Notes under the pieces: model-generated
The model's input: the letters and a program-made list of their open reading frames with translations, nothing else
The model's database searches: none
Told to the model about the DNA's origin: nothing
In this document: positions 42,855 to 53,732 of the stretch, piece after piece
Numbering within the stretch: the first letter of the stretch is position 1
Layout: the number at the start of each line of letters is the position of its first letter
Assembly (NCBI GenBank): GCA_002335605.1
Contig: BEDY01000015.1
Location: 1 to 64,000 of the forward strand
Direction: 5' to 3'
Source: Prillingera fragicola
Taxonomy: Eukaryota > Basidiomycota > Tremellomycetes > Trichosporonales > Trichosporonaceae
Length of the DNA stretch: 64,000 nt
Made by a program: the position numbers and the translations under genes

Positions 42855-44794
42855 TTAGAGGTACATCTTCTCAAACCCAATCACCTTCCACTCTTGTGAG
42901 TCAGTGTTGAGCGTCAAGTTGGTGTGCTTGACCTCGCCATCACGGAGGGCGCCAGACTCGACGCGGCCGCCAGCAACAGGACGCTGCAGGTGGTTGGCGC
43001 CAGCTTTGACGGTAAAGTTGGCGAGGGGAATCTCCCACGCGTTGCGCTCGGCGACAGTGGGCGCGCCATAGTACTCGGCAGTGGCCTCCTCGGCAGACAG
43101 GCCAAGGATGAAGTAGCCGCGGTAGTGGCCCTCCTGCCACTGGAGTTCCTCGTTGTACTTGACATTCTCGCGGGCAGAGTCACCACTGTTGGGCTCAATG
43201 GGGCCCTTGATGCCCGAGGACGAGACGGCGGTGCCGGCAAACTCGACGCCAATGGCGCCGTCACCCGACTTGGAGTCATAGGCCTTGACGCCGAGCCAGG
43301 CAATGTCAGAGACCCAGTTCTGGTGCGAGTCTCCGGCGAGGAAAATGTTGTTGGTCAGGCCGTTGTCGTACATGTGCTGAAGGGTACGGTTGCGGTTGGC
43401 AATGTAGCCGTCCCAGGTGTCGCCGCTGTGACCGCCCTTCTCGTCGTTGATGCGCGAAAAGACAATTTGGTTGCCGACAATGCGCCAGGTTGCGCCGCGC
43501 TCCTGCGACTCGGAGAGGGAGCGGTAGAACCACGCCTCCTGGCGTGCACCCATCAGAGTGCGCGAGGGGTGGTCGTCGATCAGGGAGATGTACTTGTCGT
43601 TCCAACCGAGCGATGTAATGGAGCGGTCATAGTTGCGAGTGTCGAGCACGACAAGGTCAAGGAGCTTGCCCATCTGGAACGAACGCCAGACACGCAGGCC
43701 GTCGTCCATGTCGGTCACACGGATAGGGATCCACTCAAAGTAGGCACGGACAGCGGCAGCCTTGCGGTCGTCGACAGTCGCATTGCCGCCGTTCTTGTTG
43801 AACGACTGCTCAGTGTTGTTCAGACCACTAAAGCCGTCGCGGTAGCCGTTGTTGGCAAACTCGTGGTCGTCCCAGGTGGTAATCCAGGGCGAGCGCTCGG
43901 TCAGGAGCTGGAGGTCCGGGTCGGAACGGTAGACACCGTGGCGGCCACGATAGTCCTCGAGCGTGTAGATTTCGTTCTGGGGGATGACGTCGCGCTCACC
44001 GTCGCGCTGCTTGTCGGTCTGGCCGTACTCATAAAGGTAGTCGCCGAGGTGCAGGTTGTAGTCCTGCTCGTTCTTACGGGCAGCATTGCCGTAAGCGTTA
44101 AAGTAACCAGAAGCTGGCGTCAGCTGCCGTGACAGAAGAACGACTTACGGTAGTTGGAGCATGAGAAGACGGCAAACTTGATCTTGGAAACGTCGTCGTC
44201 CTTGCAAGGGGCAGTCTTGGTGCGACCCATGTTGGACACGACATCCGAGTCGCAGACACGGAACTGGTACGAGTACTCGGTGAAGGGCTGGAGGCCGGTA
44301 GCCTCAACCTTGACGGTAAAGTCAATGTCGGACGAAGTGTACGCGCGGTCCTGGGCGACAACTTTTTGCGAGGGGCAGTTCGACTTGGCCTGTTCAGAGT
44401 ACTTTGTAGCGTCGAGCTCGTAGACGGTCCACTCGACACAGATGGGGTTGGCATCGGCCTTGACCCACTTGTCGGTCTCGTGGTTGTAAATGCCAACAGC
44501 ACCTTCGAGGACGGCATTGCTCTTCGAGGCGGCCACGGTGGGGGCCACGCGGGTCCAGAGAATAACAGAGTTGGGCCACGGGTCGCCCGAAGCAATACCG
44601 TGGGTAAAGTTCAGCTGCTCGGGCTTGTACTGGACGTTGTCACGCTTCCAAGAGCGGCGCTCGATCGTGGGGACGTTGATACCGAGAAAGTCGTGGGGGC
44701 GCGAGGGCGAGTCATAGTTGATGTTGCCCGAGAAGCGGGCCGTCGCCGCTGAAGCGAGCAGGGCTGCTACAGAGAGCAGCTGAGTGGCGTGCAT
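42855..44794 (-). CDS. Secreted alkaline phosphatase D (PhoD-like)
   Basis: A 634-residue protein from two exons (complement of 44149-44794 and 42855-44113; 35-nt intron GTAAGT, CTGAC, CAG). The ATG at 44794 opens a signal peptide (MHATQLLSVAALLASAATA) and follows a TATA box at 44839-44847. The N-terminal PhoD domain has GIASGDPWPNSVILWTRV. The metallophosphatase domain shows LHLGDYLYEYG, WDDHEFANN, GNQIVFSR and NIFLAGDSHQNW, whose Asp, Asn and His residues bind the metal centre in PhoD enzymes. It hydrolyses phosphomono- or diesters outside the cell and is probably phosphate-starvation regulated (inferred from the family). Confidence 0.95.
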
Positions 44795-46592
44795 GGCGGT
44801 CGCTGGAGTTGCGATAAAACCTACCAGCGTCACGCCGTCTTATATAGTCGGCGCTGGCTCGGCACGCCGACAAAATGACCGCATCCAGCGAATATGCGTC
44901 GACGCCGAGAGCCAGTCAGACACGTTGCATTGACGATGCTGTCGCAACAAGCCAACTGGTAACAACACTCTGCACGAACGTTCTTGCCTGCCAAGACACG
45001 AGTCGTGTGGGTGTCCCAGAGTGTTGATGCCAAGCGCTCGTATCTGAAGGCTTGCCGTCCAGAGGTAGAGGGTCTCCAGCCTGCAGCTCCAGGGAGTCTC
45101 CACAGGGAGGCGTAAACCATCCAAAGTTCTGGTCGTCCGAGGTACTGAGAATAACCTTCGAGGTGGAATGCGGCGCAAATGGCGCACAAGGTGAGTCGCC
45201 CTTGGGAACTGGGGTTGCGGATGTCGTTTGCTCAACGGCATGTCGACATTCGGCGCCAGAGAGAGGAGACGAGCCGCATCCTGGCTATACCAAGTGGCGC
45301 AGCGTCCAAGGCCTGATTATCGATGATGAGACTGATAAAGATAAACGTGCGTGACAAGTAGCTGATATGAGCATGCTGGCAGCAGGGTAGGAAGCAACGT
45401 CAATGGGACACTAGCCTAAACAAAGTTAGTTGGATCAGGTGAGAGAATGAATGACGCAGAGAGGCGGGTTCCTGAGTACTCGACCTTGAATGACCATGAT
45501 TTCTCCACAACAGACACCACGAGATCCGATCGCACCGAGCCAGCGCCATGAAACGTGCGACCTTTAAGACCATGAAACCCAACAGCTTCAGCCACTCCGT
45601 GACTGTCTTTTCAGATGTCATTGGCTGAGCAGTGGCATGTCATTGATGACGTCTTGACTCTGAGGATGGCGCAACCAGACGGCGCACCACCTTGTTACCG
45701 CTCACACGTCGCTCACGGCGCCCGGCCAACAGTCAGCATTTGAGACTCCGAGCACGTTTATGGCGACCAGCTTCGCCCTTCGGACATGAGCGCCCCCAAA
45801 CGGAGTGCCAGCATGGGAAAGGAGGCGTACCAGCGCAGCGAGCATGTACGACGCATGACGACTTTGGAGACAGTGCAGTTCTTATTGGAGGCAGCACGAA
45901 GACTACAACCTGCACTCGTCGTCAATCTGGTGCACGTCAACCTGGTGCACCACACGAGACTGTGCCGTGCACTGAAAGCTCCAACGCTCGAGGCGAATCC
46001 TTAAAATCCTGCTGGTTCACTCATTTGCAAGTGCCTACAGCATCTTGTAGGCGCGTCAGATGAATAGACGCCTTCAGTCTCGAGATGGAGAAGAGAGAGA
46101 GGTGGCCAAGGGCTCGAAATGTCAACAAACCGAATCCCATATTACGTAAACAACTTTGGCATGGCACGAGATCCGTCTGTTGGCTCTGAAATGTAAACTT
46201 GAACATCGTTCAACATTGTCCAAGCTTACATCGTCCAGTTCCCCGTCACTTGGCAGCTCTTGGCAGCCGTAGCAAGGTGGTATCTACGTTTTGAAGCGCG
46301 CCGTTGATCGAGAACCTGCTCCATGGATCTGCTATTGCTGTGAGTCTCTCAGTCTTGTCACGTTTCGACATTCAATCACTTGGCCTCGCAAACTTGTGGT
46401 TTGCTGGGCAAGACCGCGTCGTTGAGTCGTTCAGCGGAGGCATGACAATTGGATGTCGCTCGTGCATCATGCTGTTCCTCTCGTACGAGGCTTCTCGCGT
46501 ACCTCATCACCCAGCCAATTTCTGACGCGTCCAGGTCGACAGCCATGACCCATCTCTAATCGCCTCCGCCCACTTTCCACCATAACATTATC
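44795..46592. other. Intergenic, no gene recognised
   Basis: About 1.8 kb from the PhoD start to the next small ORF. The first 60 bp carry the PhoD TATA box. Open frames of 60-130 codons have no domain or splice chain. One isolated CTCCGAG is at about 45747-45753. Confidence 0.5.
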
Positions 46593-46877
46593 ATGATCAT
46601 CGCTCTTCCAGCTGCGAGTACCGTAACACTCTGGGCGGCCCGCTATGCCCAACGCACTCTCACTCAACGCGCAGCAACGACCGTCAGCCGCAAGGCAGCA
46701 AAATGGATCACGGTCGTCGTAGCGCGCTACCTCGCTCGGCACCCCTCACGCTTTCTGGCCCTTTACGTGAGCCGCTTTCTCGTCCAGAGGGCATCCAAGG
46801 TTCTTGCACAGCATGCTTCCGTGTCTCTCGGCAAGGGTGTCGCTCGCATCGCCGTCGCTACCACTGCTATCAAATGA
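46593..46877 (+). CDS. Small basic amphipathic protein (94 aa)
   Basis: An open frame of 94 residues, Ala/Arg/Val-rich with almost no acidic residues (one continuous pattern of hydrophobic residues and Arg/Lys, for example WAARYAQRTLTQRAATTV and YLARHPSRFLALYVSRFLV). It would form long amphipathic helices like a mitochondrial presequence or a membrane-surface protein. There is no recognised family. The ATG lacks a strong context. It may be a genuine small gene or chance; no neighbour explains it. Confidence 0.4.
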   Translation: MIIALPAASTVTLWAARYAQRTLTQRAATTVSRKAAKWITVVVARYLARHPSRFLALYVSRFLVQRASKVLAQHASVSLGKGVARIAVATTAIK

Positions 46878-47358
46878 GCTGCCGAATATGACGCAAAACA
46901 AGCCGTGGCGTCGGGCCAAGCACACCCGTCGGCGTACACGGACCCATGCCACGGTCGTGTTCGAGCGTTGCGCTTGTGGGGTGCACTCTGAGCAGTGTGG
47001 TCGTCGACGTTCACAACAGCAGCAGCGGCGGGGTTCGGCATCCTGCACGGCTCGCCGCTCCTCACTCATCAGCTGAGCCTCAACACGGGCCCTGCGCGCA
47101 TCTCTTCGTTGTCGAACACTGTGGTCCCATGAGTAAGCTGCAAGGGACCCACCGCATCCGCCCGGACTCGCATGTCGGTGCCACCGCGTCATCAGCCCGC
47201 CGCAATCTACTCATCGTCGCCCGAGCTCCTCCCCAAATGTGCGCGAAAGGCACATTGGTGCTCGTGTGCACACCCGTTTTGCAGAGTGCACCTCGGGGCC
47301 CGTGACTAGGCGTGACTAGGCCGGCGCCAGGAGAGCTCATGAGAGCACCCAACGTGCG
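46878..47358. other. Intergenic, nothing recognised
   Basis: A 481-bp spacer with open frames in several phases, none with domain content. Confidence 0.4.
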
Positions 47359-48174
47359 ATGGCGTCTTTCTTGTCTCTCAACATTCTTATCCAACTAGCC
47401 CGAGACTCCAGAACCAACATAGGACGACAGCAACCACAGGCACCGCACCAGCCCCGCACCCCCAAGTCTCTCGCCACCACAACCTCGCCAGGCATAATGT
47501 GGTCCTCTCACGAGCCCCGCGCGGTCTCCCCGCCGCCTCACCGGTGTACAGGCCATTGGACCAGTTGTGCAATCTACACTCTCGGTCTTGCACCAAGCCT
47601 CACACCTGGCGGCCAGCCGATGCCGTCTCCCCCGCACGAGGTTGTCGAGCACGCACGCGAGGGCACACGTCCTGTGCCCCCGACGACGTCCTCGGGCATA
47701 ATATCGCCCCTGGCGCCCTCAACTTCTGCAGTGGAGCAGCATGACCGCCCAACCAGCACGTCAGTCGGGGAAGCCGACTCGCCTGCTGAAGAAGACCAAG
47801 AACGCGACGCGGACGAATACCTCCACGTGCCCTACCCCGCTGCGCCGCCGACCCCGCCCCGCCGCCGCTCGGTCGCCCTCCACGAGTCAGGCGAGGCATC
47901 CCCCCTGCGCAGGCCGAGCATTAGCTTTGCCGCACCAGCGCAGAAACCTGTCCACCCACACCGCTCCTCACCGACGTTGACCGAAGACGACGAAGCCGAC
48001 GACGACGACGCACCCCCGTCGGACAACGATCTCGGCCATCCCAAGGTCACACACAACGGGGATTCCGACGCGGCTAGGCTGTTCGCCGCGACGTCCCCAA
48101 ATTCAAGCTCCCGCCCTGCGTCTCAAGCCGATAATCCAGAGACTCGCCCCGCCTCCTCCTCTCCTCTTTCGTGA
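47359..48174 (+). CDS. Hypothetical low-complexity, acidic/Pro-Ser-rich protein
   Basis: An open frame of 271 residues (or 225 from the ATG at 47497). The C-terminal 150 residues are strongly biased: PPTPPRRRS, an acidic run (EDDEADDDDAPPSDNDLG) and a Ser/Pro-rich tail. This looks like a disordered, possibly phosphorylated protein or the last exon of a larger one. No domain is visible and the start is not determined. Confidence 0.45.
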   Translation: MASFLSLNILIQLARDSRTNIGRQQPQAPHQPRTPKSLATTTSPGIMWSSHEPRAVSPPPHRCTGHWTSCAIYTLGLAPSLTPGGQPMPSPPHEVVEHAREGTRPVPPTTSSGIISPLAPSTSAVEQHDRPTSTSVGEADSPAEEDQERDADEYLHVPYPAAPPTPPRRRSVALHESGEASPLRRPSISFAAPAQKPVHPHRSSPTLTEDDEADDDDAPPSDNDLGHPKVTHNGDSDAARLFAATSPNSSSRPASQADNPETRPASSSPLS

Positions 48175-48478
48175 CCTGGCCGCCGCCCCCGCCGCGGGAG
48201 GAAGCATGTCCGCTACATAAGCCCGAGCATCAGCTGAATGCGCAGCGGGGCGTCGCACGCTGGCGGGGTCGCGCAGAGGCAGGAGCGTGCTGCTGCCACG
48301 CTGCAGGCTGCACAACGGCGCTGACGCTGGTAGTTGGGAATGAGGATGGCGGAGTTGCTGAGGATCGGCTGGAGGACGCGCTCTCTTCGCGCTGCTGGGG
48401 CCGCTTGAGTGTGGGACAGATCAGACATGTTACAACAAATGCATGATGCTAGCGCTCTCTGATGCAGAACGCCGATGC
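48175..48478. other. Short intergenic spacer between convergent genes
   Basis: A 304-bp spacer. Nothing is recognised beyond presumed 3' UTRs. Confidence 0.4.
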
Positions 48479-49868
48479 TCAGTATGTGAGCCTCAACGGC
48501 GGCGCACTCCTGTTAATGTCCGGATACACGAGCTCACTCGGCCGTTCGCCAGTGATATCAAAGCTCTCCCCTTTGACCTGCACGACCTCGCGCCCCTTGG
48601 CCATGGCAGTTACAGCATCGATAAACGTCTCCACGGCCTCGGGATCCGTCTGGTGATGCACGACGCACCGCTCCGAGTCCGCCGTGATGGGACTCTGCAG
48701 CGCGGCGAGCACCTGCGACACGTCCTGGATCGTCAAGCCCAGCGGACTCGGGTCGAAAAACACCATGTTGGTGTGCACCGGCGCCAAGATCCTGCACCCG
48801 GCAGCGTGCAGGCCGGCTGCAAGCCGCCACGCGAGCTTGTGGGTAGCTGCCAGCCGGGGAAAGTGGTGCGTCAAGGCGTAGTCTGCCATGACTGCCAGAG
48901 AGCCGGATTGGTGCCACCCCCCGCCAATGACGTTGCGATAGAGATGGCAGCGGCGGATAAAGTCCTTTGAGCCGACGATCACGCTTCGGGCTTGTTAGAA
49001 GGAAAGAAGGTGGAGCAACTCACGATCCGACTGGCGCGCCGAGGCCCTTTGACAAGCACAGACTCGCGCTGTCAAAGGGTTCCAGCAGCTTTGAGACCGT
49101 TGCGGTGACGGCTTGTTCGCTCGTGGGATCGAGCCTGTCGCGATCCATGACGTCGGCGGCCACGTTCCACAGCCTCGCTCCGTCAAGGTGAAACGGAATG
49201 CCGTGGCCCTTGACCAGCTCGCCCAGTCGCACAATTTCGGCCTGCGGGACCACAAACCCGGACATGGTGTTCTCGAGCGCCACCAGGCGTGTGGGACAGA
49301 TATGCACGCTGTCCCCGAGCTGGAGCGCAGGCTTGACGTCCTCGACGGTGAGAAAGAGGCCGTTGGAAGGCACGAGCGCGTGCATGGTCGTTCCGCTGAA
49401 GAAGGCCGACCCGCCCGCCTCGTACAGGTGGATGTGCGCGCGGTGGTCGGCAATCATCGAGTGTGGTGGGAGCGGCAGGTGGGCGCGGATAGCGAGTTGG
49501 TTGGTCATGGTGCCCGAAGCGCAGAAGAGGGCGGCTTCCTTGCCTGTCATGCGCGCTAAACGCGCTTCGAGCGCGACAGTCGACTCGTCCTCTCGCGGGG
49601 ACGTCACGTCGTCGCCGCGCGAGGCGTGGAGGGCTGCGAGGAGCTGCGCGTCAGAGGGGATTGTGAGTGTGTCGCTTCGAAAGTCGCGGGAGATGGCGCG
49701 GAGTTTCGCGACGTTGGCTTGGCCCCCTTGGGCGGGCGACACATCGTTTGCTGCAGCGTAAGGTTGGCGAGCCCCGGCCGAGGAGGTAGAGGACATGGCG
49801 CGGACAGGGACAGGTGGTGGTCGGATTATTCGTGCTAGAGTTGATTTTGAGAGGCGGTACTGCCTCAT
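48479..49868 (-). CDS. GLY1: Low-specificity L-threonine aldolase (PLP-dependent)
   Basis: The enzyme cleaves L-threonine/allo-threonine to glycine and acetaldehyde. Exons are the complement of 49024-49868 and 48479-48983 (40-nt intron with CTAAC branch), giving 449 residues. Family motifs are DFRSDTLT near the start of the fold, GDDV, FCASGTMTNQLAI, HLYEAGGSAFF, LENTMSG, HLDGARLWN and SLSKGLGAPVGS, whose Lys (about residue 274) binds PLP. Several in-frame ATGs exist: 49976, 49868 and 49796. The segment from 49868 (MRQYRLSKSTLARIIRPPPV) has the look of a mitochondrial presequence, whereas 49796 gives a 425-residue cytosolic-length protein. A TATATA element lies at 50007-50012. Function is secure; the start is not. 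Confidence 0.93.
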
Positions 49869-50080
49869 GCCAGGCGAGAGAGCAGAAGAGCACAAGGCGT
49901 GCAGGGAGATGCGATAACGACGAGCAGAGAGCGAGGTAGAGAGGGAGAGGTGGTCGATGCATGGTCTATAGGTCATGTACGGGTGAGGAGTACAACCGTG
50001 GGAAAGTATATACCTCCACCTCCACTACTACTCCATCGACATGACATCTCGTCTCTTGCTCTTGACCATCCCTCGTCGCC

Positions 50081-50350
50081 ATGCCAGATCAAACCCAGAC
50101 TATAACCCACGCAATCATAGCCTCAATCCTGGCCATATGCTACACCGTCTGCATATGCGTGTACATGATAAAATCACCACACGGCGCATCATGGATCTTG
50201 GTCACACCACTCGGTTGGGCAATGTGGTGGGTCGTGAGTGAAGAACGAGAAGAGACTATTCCTGTGCCGCCACCTCGGATCCCAAAGCCAGCTCTGGCTC
50301 AACCGCCAGCACCAGCGACCATGTCAATCAAGGAAGGGGCCATGAGCTGA
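50081..50350 (+). CDS. Small two-helix membrane protein, tandem paralogue A (89 aa)
   Basis: An 89-residue ORF with a good start context (GTCGCC before ATG). Two hydrophobic segments, about residues 9-29 (HAIIASILAICYTVCICVYM) and 36-53 (ASWILVTPLGWAMWWVV), are followed by a Pro-rich tail. It shares the SxxAICYTVxxCVYM segment and the two-helix layout with the ORF at 50637-50876, so the pair is a tandem duplication. This conservation is the main evidence that both are real genes. No known family. Confidence 0.65.
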   Translation: MPDQTQTITHAIIASILAICYTVCICVYMIKSPHGASWILVTPLGWAMWWVVSEEREETIPVPPPRIPKPALAQPPAPATMSIKEGAMS

Positions 50351-50636
50351 GGATCGAGCCCCGCAAACTGCCCATCTCACGGCCTGTAGCGTCTCACGCA
50401 GCGGTCTGTTTCCATTGACCCACTCAGTCGCCTGCCCGGAACCACGGCACCCTAGCAGCTCTGCAGGGACTCTGCAACCTCGTCTACGTTCTGAGTAACT
50501 GAAGGACTCGTCAACAGCCGTTCACTATTGGCCTCGGCATCGACCGTGGGAACCCCATGCGCCACCCAAACACCTGCAACTCTGCACGCAATCTATCCAT
50601 TGTCCATACCATCAACATCAGAAACGACCACACCCA

Positions 50637-50876
50637 ATGTCGCCGCACCAAGACAACGCCACCGCCCTAGTAACGAGGACAATCACAACCTCAGTCATAG
50701 CAATCTGCTACACAGTCATAGCCTGCGTCTACATGGCCACGACCAAGAACACCTCGACCGGCACGACCGGCACGTGGATGCTGCTCATCCCGCCCGCGCT
50801 GGCGATGGCGGGTGTCCTGGGCTTGTTCGATCGGCCGCCGCCCGGCGGGAGCGTGGAGGCTGCGAAGATGGATTGA
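50637..50876 (+). CDS. Small two-helix membrane protein, tandem paralogue B (79 aa)
   Basis: A 79-residue ORF with the same architecture as the ORF at 50081-50350. TM1 is around residues 16-34 (TTSVIAICYTVIACVYM), then a short Thr/Gly-rich loop, then TM2 (WMLLIPPALAMAGVLGLF), and a charged end. Divergence between copies is large outside the CYTV segment, so the duplication is old or fast-evolving. Localisation and function are unknown. Confidence 0.65.
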   Translation: MSPHQDNATALVTRTITTSVIAICYTVIACVYMATTKNTSTGTTGTWMLLIPPALAMAGVLGLFDRPPPGGSVEAAKMD

Positions 50877-51300
50877 GCGCTTGCGTCGCGCACGGCGGGA
50901 GGGCGAGTCGTTGCGGAAAAGGACGGCCGGTCGCAGGTCGAGAGGGAGCAAGTTATGTCCGGCTGCGGGACGTGACGGATCTGTTGGCGGCCTCTGACAT
51001 CCTTCAGGCGCTCTAGGATCGGCTGCTGCTATGCGTCGCGGTCGGCCTCAGCGAGTAGAGACGCGCGTCGAGGCTGAGTAGGCGGGAACGTCATTTTCGG
51101 ACCATAGGATGTCGTTTAAGCTGCCCATGTCCCCCTGTAGCATGTATCGCGCACATGGCCATGTATTGATTTCCACACTGCCTCGGTATCTGAGCGGAAT
51201 GAGCTTCAACTGTCGATCCCAACTTGTGGTGATCAATCTGCATGCTTCGTGTAATTCTATCTACGCTTCCCTCCATCCTCTCGCCGCCGCCACCCGAAGC
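50877..51300. other. Intergenic between convergent genes, nothing recognised
   Basis: A 424-bp spacer ahead of the bleomycin hydrolase 3' end. Confidence 0.4.
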
Positions 51301-53126
51301 TTAAGCAAGGGCACCCATCGGGTCCCAAGGCTCGAGCATGAGGGGCTCCTGGTCGAGGACCTTGACCCACTTCTTGTCGACGATCGACCTGGGCACGACG
51401 ACCTGGTAGACATACTCCCTGAACCAGTCTGCCGACATCATAAACCACCCGTCCTCGCCCGCGGTCTTGGACCAAGAGTTCTCCACCTTGTACCGCACGG
51501 GACGGCCCTTGGCGTCCACGTGCACGGCGGTAATGACCATGGCGTGCGTGGCCGACGACTCGCCCATGATGAGCCGCTCGGCCTTGGACAGGTTGTACCC
51601 GTACCCAAACGCCGCGGAGAGGTCGTACAGCGCAGTGTCCATGATGCCCTTGGCGCGCTCGGAAAACTTGCCCACGTCGCAGCCAAAGAACAGGGGCGTG
51701 TTGGCCTTGATGCCTGCAATGACTGCGTCTTCGAGGACTTCGGCGGGGGCGTTGACGTCTAGGTGTGGTTAGCGACTGAAGATGCTCGGCGGTGTCGACT
51801 TACACTTCACACCAGGACCCTCCCAGACGTTACCGAGGTTCTTGACGCTGTAGAGCTGCTCGTACTTGTTGCGCGGGTCGTTGATGAGCGAGAACGAGTC
51901 CTTGGGGTCCATGTTCTTGCGCTTGCCAAACTGGGTGTAAAAGTCGACAGGAGTACCCTTCCACGAGTGGAACTTCTTGTCCTTGTCATAGTACTCCCAC
52001 ACGAGCTCCTCGTCCGCCTTGGGCGGGGTGCCGAGCATGATGCACAGGGTAGAGTAGATTTCACTCATGTACTGCGCCTTCATCGTGCGGAGCGCCGCAG
52101 CAGAGGCATGGGCCGAGCCGTCGGCAGGGCGAGCGGCCTTGCGGAGCTCGAGACCGTATTCGCGCAGCTTGGCCGTGACAATCCAGTTGAGGCGGGCCGA
52201 CGACGCCGACGAAAACGACTCGGGGTACAGCTTGCCGGGGACCATGCCGTACTTGTGCAGAATGTTGTACGCCATGTCCCACTGGCCGCCGTCGTTCACG
52301 GGGGCAGTGTTAAGGAACGAGACGAGGCGGCCGTCGACGGGCTCGTCGGCGAGCTCGATCATTGTCCTTGGTGGTTGTCAGTGCTCCATTACACGGGAGT
52401 GGCGTGACACGGTGGGCATCCGTTTGCCACCCACCGGCGTGCGACTCACTGGAGATAGTAGTTTGCCTTTTCGAGCTTGTCGTAAAAGTACAGGTAGCTC
52501 TGCGAGAGCTCAAAGTCGCCGAGCTTGAGCTGCTCAACGACATTGTAGCGCAGGACGTTGGCTGCAGGTCAGCCTACATTCGGCCGACGGACAATGCCGC
52601 CGTCACATGACATCCGCGTCACACGACGGGACGGCGTCTCAACCTCTCTCGTGTGACTTACTAGTAGCAAACAGCCAGCAGCGACCCGAGCTAGCCTGGT
52701 TGGTAATGGGGCCAGGGTAGTCCTTCTTGTCCTTGTCGTCGCTGGTGCCCTTGAGGTCGACGTTGAAGATCTTCTCGTTGGCGATCAGCGCATCACGCGA
52801 CTTGATGGCGGCGATGGGGTCCGCCTGCGAGAGAACGAGGCGGGCGAGCTTGAACGTAGCGTCCTGTGGTGTCAGTTGAGTGCTTCTGGGTGGATGCGTC
52901 CACTGGGAGATAAGCTCCGATAAGGTGTACCCACTTTCTCGTGCTTGGCGTCCAGAGCGTTGAGGACAGCGAGGTCGACAGCCTCGGGTGCGTTCTCGTC
53001 GACCACAAGGCTCGAGCTGCCCTTGGAGGTAGCCTCTGCCTTCTTCTGGTCGAGATAGGCCTTCTTCTCGTCAAAGTCCTTGGTCATTGTGGTTTGAGGA
53101 GTGGGTTTGGAAGAGGACGAGCCCAT
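51301..53126 (-). CDS. BLH1: Bleomycin hydrolase (C1B cysteine aminopeptidase)
   Basis: A 508-residue protein from five exons (complement of 52935-53126, 52662-52863, 52450-52561, 51804-52366 and 51301-51758). Introns are 71, 100, 83 and 45 nt. The papain-like triad is visible: Cys126 in SSGRCWLFA, His428 in [11 protein letters not shown] and Asn450 in VENSWS. Other family landmarks are [25 protein letters not shown] and PVDFYTQFG. The N-terminus MGSSSSKP could be N-myristoylated (MGxxxS), or translation could start at Met15. The family forms cytosolic hexamers that trim peptides and inactivate bleomycin and homocysteine thiolactone. The C-terminal Ala matches the family habit of a self-compartmentalising C-terminus. 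Confidence 0.95.
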
Positions 53127-53732
53127 TGCTTGGGCAGGTGGTGTGTTTAAGAAGTAAAAGGCAGGTTGGGAAATGTGGGGGATGGTGGGTGGGTTATAGG
53201 TCCCGGATCTAGCTCCCGGGGCGGCTGTGTAGTGACGTGGAGCGGGAGGTGGACAGCAGAAGCAGGAGGAGGAGAGGAGAGGAGAGGATCACAAGGCGGA
53301 GATGCGGGTTGCGCGTCGAGTCGTGTGGGCAGGTAAGCGTGCATTCGGACTTGACCGCACAGGTGCATCCCAGGCACGGTTCTAGCAAGGTGAGGTCCGC
53401 ATGGGCACAGTTGGGTGGATTGGATATTTTCGGTAACAGCGCCGCATGCTGATAGACACATGCGGGCTGCATTAGTCAGCGCTGAAAGAGTACAGCGCAT
53501 AGCAAGCGCTACTCGTAGCCAGGTTGCTGCTTGCCATCGCCGAACTCGCATGGGGCACACACCTCGGTGGCAATCACCGCCGATCCGCGGATCCCAATTG
53601 CTGCCACCCTTCCAACGGGAGCAATTTGCTGATAAGATGTGACGGAATCAAAATTTGATTCCGCTGATGATCGACCTCGTGAGAGAACAGCGACCCGAAC
53701 AATCATCGCTCTATTCAGCATAGCTGTAAACA
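53127..53732. other. Divergent intergenic region BLH / BTB gene
   Basis: A 606-bp region holding both promoters. It contains a purine-rich GAGGAGGAGAGGAGAGGAG tract (about 53267-53286). No gene recognised. Confidence 0.45.
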
